DNA of 64,000 nt. It comes from Cyprinodon diabolis (lineage: Eukaryota > Chordata > Actinopteri > Cyprinodontiformes > Cyprinodontidae). The stretch is taken from NCBI GenBank assembly GCA_030533445.1, contig JARPUW010000307.1:52074-116073 (forward strand), read 5' to 3'. The notes below the pieces were generated by a model that worked only from the letters and a program-made list of their open reading frames with translations, ran no database searches and was not told the origin of the DNA. Shown piece by piece: positions 58,203 through 64,000 of the stretch (its first letter is position 1; every line of letters starts with the position of its first letter). Position numbers and translations under genes: made by a program.

Positions 58203-61200
58203 TTTCAGATATCTTTTACGGTTTTTGCTCAGCAGTCGTTTGTTCGGAGGGTAAGCACCTGGAAGCTAGCTGACAGTTAGCTTCTGCAGCAGCCTGCTAG
58301 AGTGCAGCTGCTGAAATCTTAGTGTGAGGCGGCCATTCTTTTAAGATCAAACATCTTATTCTCGCCCTCACGGCCACATATTTGGAGCTACAGTCACCAT
58401 TTTTGGTCAGTTTGTAGACTGAAACCTCTGGACTCACACAATGTCTTCGGAATTACGGTAGGATTAATACTTTTCCTTAAAAACCGTCCAGACCAACCTA
58501 AAGTCGATGAGAGTTTCAGCCTTTCTCTATTCTTTTTGAGCTGAAGATGGGAGAGAAACGAATCAGACTATGTGTTTTCAACTCGTCATAAATATTTTTC
58601 TGAATGACACACATACACCAAAGTTGGTATAGTTGGAGTCGAAGGATTGCTGATGCTCATGGTGAAAATGTTTTTTGAATAACTCATACGGTTTTTGATC
58701 AGTAGTCGTTTGTTCGGTGCCGTTCTTCCCATACAAAAAAGCCTGGGAAGAAGAAACCAATAGTGAGTGCAGCTGTTGTCTGTGTCAGTGAGAGGCTCGT
58801 TAAGCGTTGTCAAGGTTACCAAGCTTCAAACAGATTTTACCTCTGCTGTTTTAAACAGCACATATTAATCTAATGGAGGGTGAAAGGACTGATTTAACAT
58901 TGGGAAATGGATACTATATGACTGCTGTCCATGACACTTCCCTTGCCACTCAGCACTGATAGACTTTCAAAATAAGACTCCAGGGACCCTACAAAATAAA
59001 AGCCTCTATATTTTTTACATATATTTATTGCCCTATATGGCTCAACATTATGACCCAAACTCAACCCCGTTTTAGAGAATAGACTCTAGGAGACTGTTTA
59101 AAACACACCCTGTAGCAAATTTCAAAATAAAAGCCTCCCATTTCCGCTTCATCTACTGCCCTAATAACATGGAAAAAGAGTGATTTAACGATTGGAAAGT
59201 AATCAACTATCATTGACGGGTCTGAACATTTTCTATAAACACAACTCTGTTGGACTTTCAAAATAAGACTCCAGGGACCCTACAAAATAAAAGCCTCTAG
59301 ATTATACTAATGCATTAATTGATGCAAATGGCTCAACATTATGACCCAAACTCTTCCAGGTTGTTTTTATTAGACTCTAGTGACCTTTTCAAAACACACC
59401 CAGAGCAAATTTCACAATAAAAGTCTCCCATTTACTCTGTAATACAGCAACTATTCACCTAATAACATGGAAAACCAGTGATTTAACATTTGGAAATGGA
59501 TTCTATATCACTGCTGGGCGTGACCCATCTTTTGATGCACATTCATGATAGACTTTCAAAATAAGACTACAAGGACTCTACAGAATAAAAGCCTCTTCCT
59601 TATACACACTCATACATTCTGGCATATTGCTCATTGCCATTGGTGATTTCATCACTGCAATGGCTCTTAGAAGGCGGGCGGAGCCCGCCAATGGTAACAG
59701 GCGGGCGGAGCCCGCCAAAGGTGATTACATCACTGCAATGGCTCTTAGCAGGCGGGCGGAGCCCGCCATTGGTGATTTCATCACTGCAATGGCTCTTAGA
59801 AGGCGGGCAGAGCCCGCCATTGGTGATTTTTTTCTTCACTGAGATGGCTCCTAGCAGGCGGGCGAAGCCCGCCAACTGGGCTTTACCCACTGTGTTTCAA
59901 TATGGACAACCCATATTACCCTTGTGCATCATACGCTGTGCACGTCTATTTCCCAGATTTCAGCACAAGTGGCACACAGCTTTCTTTGCCCATGAACTTG
60001 CCCTCTTTCCTTCCCTCAGCAGCCCTCAAAGGCGTAAGCAGTTGGTCTGGGGAGCCCCGACGTCACTTGCCAGGGCCGTATTGGCCCGGTTCCCCAGACG
60101 GGCAGTAGGTGGCCCCCCTCAAAATTTCTTTAGAAATTTTCTAGTTATTATAATTCTCCCGTATACCCAAAACTTCGGCGCGTAACTAGTCCCGCACGGT
60201 TTGGCGGATCGGGCCCAAAGTTGGCACACGCGTCGGGACCAATGGGGTGATGTGTGCTTGTATAAAACTTTCTCATTAGTCCGAAGGTTTGCGAATTATT
60301 AGCGAAAACGTCGCAAAAAAATCCCATAGGAAATGAATGGGGAGAGGAAAAAAAAAGCATAAAAAACAGCACTTCACTGTGTCGGCATACATTCACCTAG
60401 AAAAACAGTTTGAAGCTCAGTTTGTAGATAAATCCTTCGTCTATTTAAAACTGAAGACGGTATGTTGATAACTGCTACGGTTTTTGTATAATCAGACCTC
60501 AAGCGCCACAAAGTTTTAGCAAAATCCAGCCTGCTAGAGTGGAGCAACTGAAAAGCTAGAGTGTGAGGCAGGCGTTTTTTAAACACAAAAAAACATTTTA
60601 AACTCGCCCTCACGGCCACATATTTATAGCTAGAGTCACCATTTTTGGTCAGTTTGTAGACTGAAATCTCTGGACCCACACAATATCTTCGGAATTACGG
60701 TAGGATTAATACTTTTCCTTAAAAACCCTCCAGACCGACCTAAAGTCGATGAAAATCAGAGCCGTTTTTCATTGGTTTTGGAGCAGAAGAGGGGAGAAAA
60801 ACGAATCAGACTATGTGTTTTAAACTCGTCATAAATATTTTTCTGAATGACACACATACACCAAAGTTGGCATAGTTGGAGTCGAAGGATGACTGACGCT
60901 CACGGTGAAAAAATTTTTTGAATAACTCATACGGTTTTTGCTCAGCAGTCGTTTGTTCGGAGGACATTTTAAGCACCTGAAAGCTGAGTGACAGTGACCT
61001 GCTGCAGCTAGCTCAATTAGAAGCTTAGGTGTGATGAAACGTTTTTTCTTTTTCTTTCTCTTCCCATTCAGTTTGTAGATGACCTACAGCCATGAAAGTT
61101 ACTCCAATTGAAGACAAGATATAGCTGTCGCTTAGATAAAAAGAATTTTTCAGATACCTTTTACGGTTTTTACTCAGCAGTCGTTTGTTCGGAGGGGTGC

Positions 61201-61370
61201 TTTAGCAGCTAAAAGGTGAGTGAGAGTGAGGTCCTGCAGTTCAAACAAAGGGAGGAGCAGGTGGGCCAACCATTTTGTTTGTGCTTCGTTTTGGGTTGTG
61301 AAAGACCTACAGACATGAAGGTTACCCCAGTCTGAGACAAAGGATAGATGTTGCTTTCACTGAAAGAATT
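58203..61370. repeat. Macrosatellite unit 19 (no variable module)
   Basis: This is a common-type unit without the module; the GC hairpin block is 59673-59873. CATTCTTTTAAG near 58334 and CCTGTAGC near 59109 are shared with unit 1, 58.2 kb away, so the left halves of these two units are closest relatives. A private AAAACCGTCC occurs near 58481. Confidence 0.96.
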
Positions 61371-64000
61371 TTTCAGATATCTTTTACGGTTTTTGCTCAG
61401 CAGTCGTTTGTTCGGAGGGTAAGCACCTGGAAGCTAGCTGACAGTTAGCTTCTGCAGCAGCCTGCTAGAGTGCAGCTGCTGAAATCTTAGTGTGAGGCGG
61501 CCATTTTTTTAAGATCAAACATCTTATTCTCGCCCTCACGGCCACATATTTGGAGCTACAGTCACCATTTTTGGTCAGTTTGTAGACTGAAACCTCTGGA
61601 CTCACACAATGTCTTCGGAATTACGGTAGGATTAATACTTTTCCTTAAAAACCCTCCAGACCAACCTAAAGTCGATGAGTTTCAGCCTTTCTCCATTCTT
61701 TTTGAGCTGAAGATGGGAGAAAAACGAATCAGACTATGTGTTTTCAAGTCGTCATAAATATTGTTCTGAATGACACACATACACCAAAGTTGGTATAGTT
61801 GGAGTCGAAGGATTGCTGATGCTCATGGTGAAAATGTTTTTTGAATAACTCATACGGTTTTTGATCAGTAGTCGTTTGTTCGGTGCCGTTCTTCCCATAC
61901 AAAAAAGCCTGGGAAGAAGAAACCAATAGTGAGTGCAGTTGTTGTCTGTGTCAGTGAGAGGCTCGTTAAGCGTTGTCAAGGTTACCAAGCTTCAAACAGA
62001 TTTTACCTCTGCTGTTTTAAACAGCACATATTAATCTAATGGAGGGTGAAAGGACTGATTTAACATTGGGAAATGGATACTATATGACTGCTGTCCATGA
62101 CACTTCCCTTGCCACTCAGCACTGATAGACTTTCAAAATAAGACTCCAGGGACCCTACAAAATAAAAGCCTCTATATTTTTTACATATATTTATTGCCCT
62201 ATATGGCTCAATATTATGACCCAAACTCAACCCCGTTTTAGAGAATAGACTCTAGGAGACTGTTTAAAACACACCCTATAGCAAATTTCAAAATAAAAGC
62301 CTCCCATTTCCGCTTCATCTACTGCCCTAATAACATGGAAAAAGAGTGATTTAACGATTGGAAAGTAATCAACTATCATTGACGGGTCTGAACATTTTCT
62401 ATAAACACAACTCTGTTGGACTTTCAAAATAAGACTCCAGCGACCCTACAAAATAAAAGCCTCTAGATTATACTAATGCATTAATTGATGCAAATGGCTC
62501 AACATTATGACCCAAACTCTTCCAGGTTGTTTTTATTAGACTCTAGTGACCTTTTCAAAACACACCCAGAGCAAATTTCACAATAAAAGTCTCCCATTTA
62601 CTCTGTAATACAGCAACTATTCACCTAATAACATGGAAAACCAGTGATTTAACATTTGGAAATTGATTCTATATAACTGCTGGGCATGACCCATCTTTAG
62701 ATGCACTTCCATGATAGACTTTCAAAATAAGACTCCAGGGACTCTACAGAATAAAAGCCTCTTCCTTATACACACTCATACATTCTGGCATATTGCTCAT
62801 TGCCATTTGTAATTTCATCACTGCAATGGCTCTTAGAAGGCGGGCGGAGCCCGCCATTGGTGATTTCATCACTGCAATGGCTCTTAGAAGGCGGGCGGAG
62901 CCCGCCATTGGTGATTTCATCACTGCAATGGCTCTTAGCAGGCGGGCAGAGCCCGCCATTGGTGATTTTTTTCATCGCTGCAAGGGCTCCTAGCAGGCGG
63001 GCGGAGCCCACCAACTGAGCTTTACCCACTGCGGTTCAATATGGACAACCCATATTACCCTTTTGCATCATACGCTGTGCACGTCTATTTCCCAGATTTC
63101 AGCACAAGTGGCACACAGCTCTCTTTGCCCATGACCTAGCCCTCTTTCCTTCCCTCAGCAGCCCTCAAAGGCGTAAGCAGTTGGTCTGGGGAGCCCCGAC
63201 ATCACTTGCCAGGGCCGTATTGGCCCTGTTCCCCAGACGGGCAGTAGGTGGCCCCCCTCAAAATTTCTTTAGAAATTTTCTAGTTGGGGGGCCACATGCC
63301 GAAGGCATGGCCCACCTACTACTATTGCACATATTTATTCCGCGTATTATTGGGGGGCCACATGCCGAAGGCATGGCCCACCTACTACTATTGCACATAT
63401 TTATTCCGCGTATTATTATTATTATTATAATTCTCCCGTATACCCAAAACTTCGGCGCGTAACTAGTCCCGCACGGTTTGGCGGATCGGGCCCAAAGTTG
63501 GCACACGCGTCGGGACCAATGGGGTGATGTGTGCTTGTATAAAACTTTCTCATTAGTCCGAAGGTTTGCGAATTATTAGTGAAAACGTCGCAAAAAAATC
63601 CCATAGGAAATGAATGGGGAGAGGAAAAAAAAAGCATAAAAAACAGCACTTCACTGTGTCGGCATACATTCACCTAGAAAAACAGTTTGAAGCTCAGTTT
63701 GTAGATAAATCCTTCGTCTATTTAAAACTGAAGACGGTATGTTGATAACTGCTACGGTTTTTGTATAATCAGACCTCAAGCACCACAAAGTTTTAGCAAA
63801 ATCCAGCCTGCTAGAGTGGAGCAACTGAAAAGCTAGAGTGTGAGGCAGGCGTTTTTTAAACACAAAAAAACATTTTAAACTCGCCCTCACGGCCACATAT
63901 TTATAGCTAGAGTCACCATTTTTGGTCAGTTTGTAGACTGAAATCTCTGGACCCACACAATATCTTCGGAATTACGGTAGGATTAATACTTTTCCTTAAA
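61371..64000. repeat. Macrosatellite unit 20 (type S, cut by window end)
   Basis: Type S markers match unit 16, including four GC hairpins (62839-63012), but this unit has two variable modules (63286-63426). About the last 0.5 kb of the unit lies beyond the window, so the array continues to the right. Private changes include TTAGTGAAAACG near 63577, a CpG-to-TpG-type change. Confidence 0.95.
63286..63426. repeat. Variable hairpin module, two copies (unit 20)
   Basis: Copies are 63286-63351 and 63352-63426, with 2 and 5 ATT. Its close relative, unit 16, has no module at this place. Confidence 0.96.

Larger units (their letters stand above)
1..64000. repeat. Macrosatellite array, 20 head-to-tail units of about 3.2 kb
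   Basis: The same block of about 3.2 kb recurs 20 times in one orientation with no interruption by other sequence. I phased units on the TTTCAGATA word just before an ACGGTTTTTGCTCAGCAGTC core; unit starts are 1, 3448, 6639, 9808, 13006, 16243, 19412, 22854, 26024, 29261, 32456, 35653, 38893, 42130, 45298, 48649, 51790, 54960, 58203 and 61371. The choice of start is arbitrary because the array is continuous. Units differ by scattered single-base changes, small indels and the copy number of one 66-75 base module, so they are not exact copies. No array edge is visible at either end of the window. No gene is supported anywhere inside it. Confidence 0.98.

Noticed and set aside
1..64000. Tandem rDNA or its intergenic spacer
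   Set aside because: No stretch resembles 18S, 5.8S, 28S or 5S rRNA, and the unit is too short for a vertebrate 45S repeat.
1..64000. Assembly artefact from copying one unit many times
   Set aside because: Units carry private substitutions, indels and different module numbers, so they are not simple copies. Wrong unit order or number in the assembly cannot be excluded from sequence alone.

Overview
The window is a single uninterrupted tandem array of a large satellite (macrosatellite) repeat. By reading one fixed anchor through the sequence I count 20 head-to-tail units in the same orientation: 19 complete, and a twentieth cut by the right edge of the window. Complete units are 3,141 to 3,447 bases long. 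I see no convincing protein-coding gene, rRNA, tRNA, transposase, integrase or CRISPR array. All open frames are short, recur with the repeat on both strands, and are broken in some units.

The absence of coding density, the AATAAA-bearing subrepeats, the ATT microsatellites and the satellite organisation point to a eukaryote. A CpG-rich block followed by a CCCATAGGAAATGAATGGG-type segment reminds me of abundant dispersed repeats in teleost fish genomes. That attribution is from memory only; moderate to low confidence.

Each unit has the same internal plan (unit 1 coordinates). (i) A ladder of about 230-base subrepeats, phased on an ACGGT core, runs from about 2461 across the unit boundary to about 515 of the next unit. 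(ii) Positions 516-645 are an unrecognised spacer. (iii) Positions 646-1395 hold a roughly 295-base subrepeat with five AATAAA sites. (iv) Positions 1396-1470 are a short spacer. (v) Positions 1471-1671 are a GC-rich minisatellite of 7-bp-stem hairpins (GGCGGGC-nnn-GCCCGCC). (vi) Positions 1672-1944 are a single-copy, hairpin-rich segment. (vii) Next comes a hypervariable module of 66-75 bases (a hairpin plus an ATT tract) present 0 to 4 times per unit. (viii) Positions 2227-2460 are CpG-rich with CCAAT and TATA-like words. Module copy number accounts for most of the unit length variation.

Shared point variants sort units into types: a common type; type Q (units 4, 10 and the middle of 11); type R (units 5, 8, 13 and the start of 11); and type S (units 16, 20). 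Constant offsets between distant units (19,453; 9,848; 16,039; 12,723 bases) show multi-unit duplications. Units 11 and 15 are mosaics. This is the signature of unequal exchange and gene conversion. The most interesting structure is the chain of nested inverted repeats around the variable module, where a 15-base arm can pair with two segments flanking the module's own hairpin.
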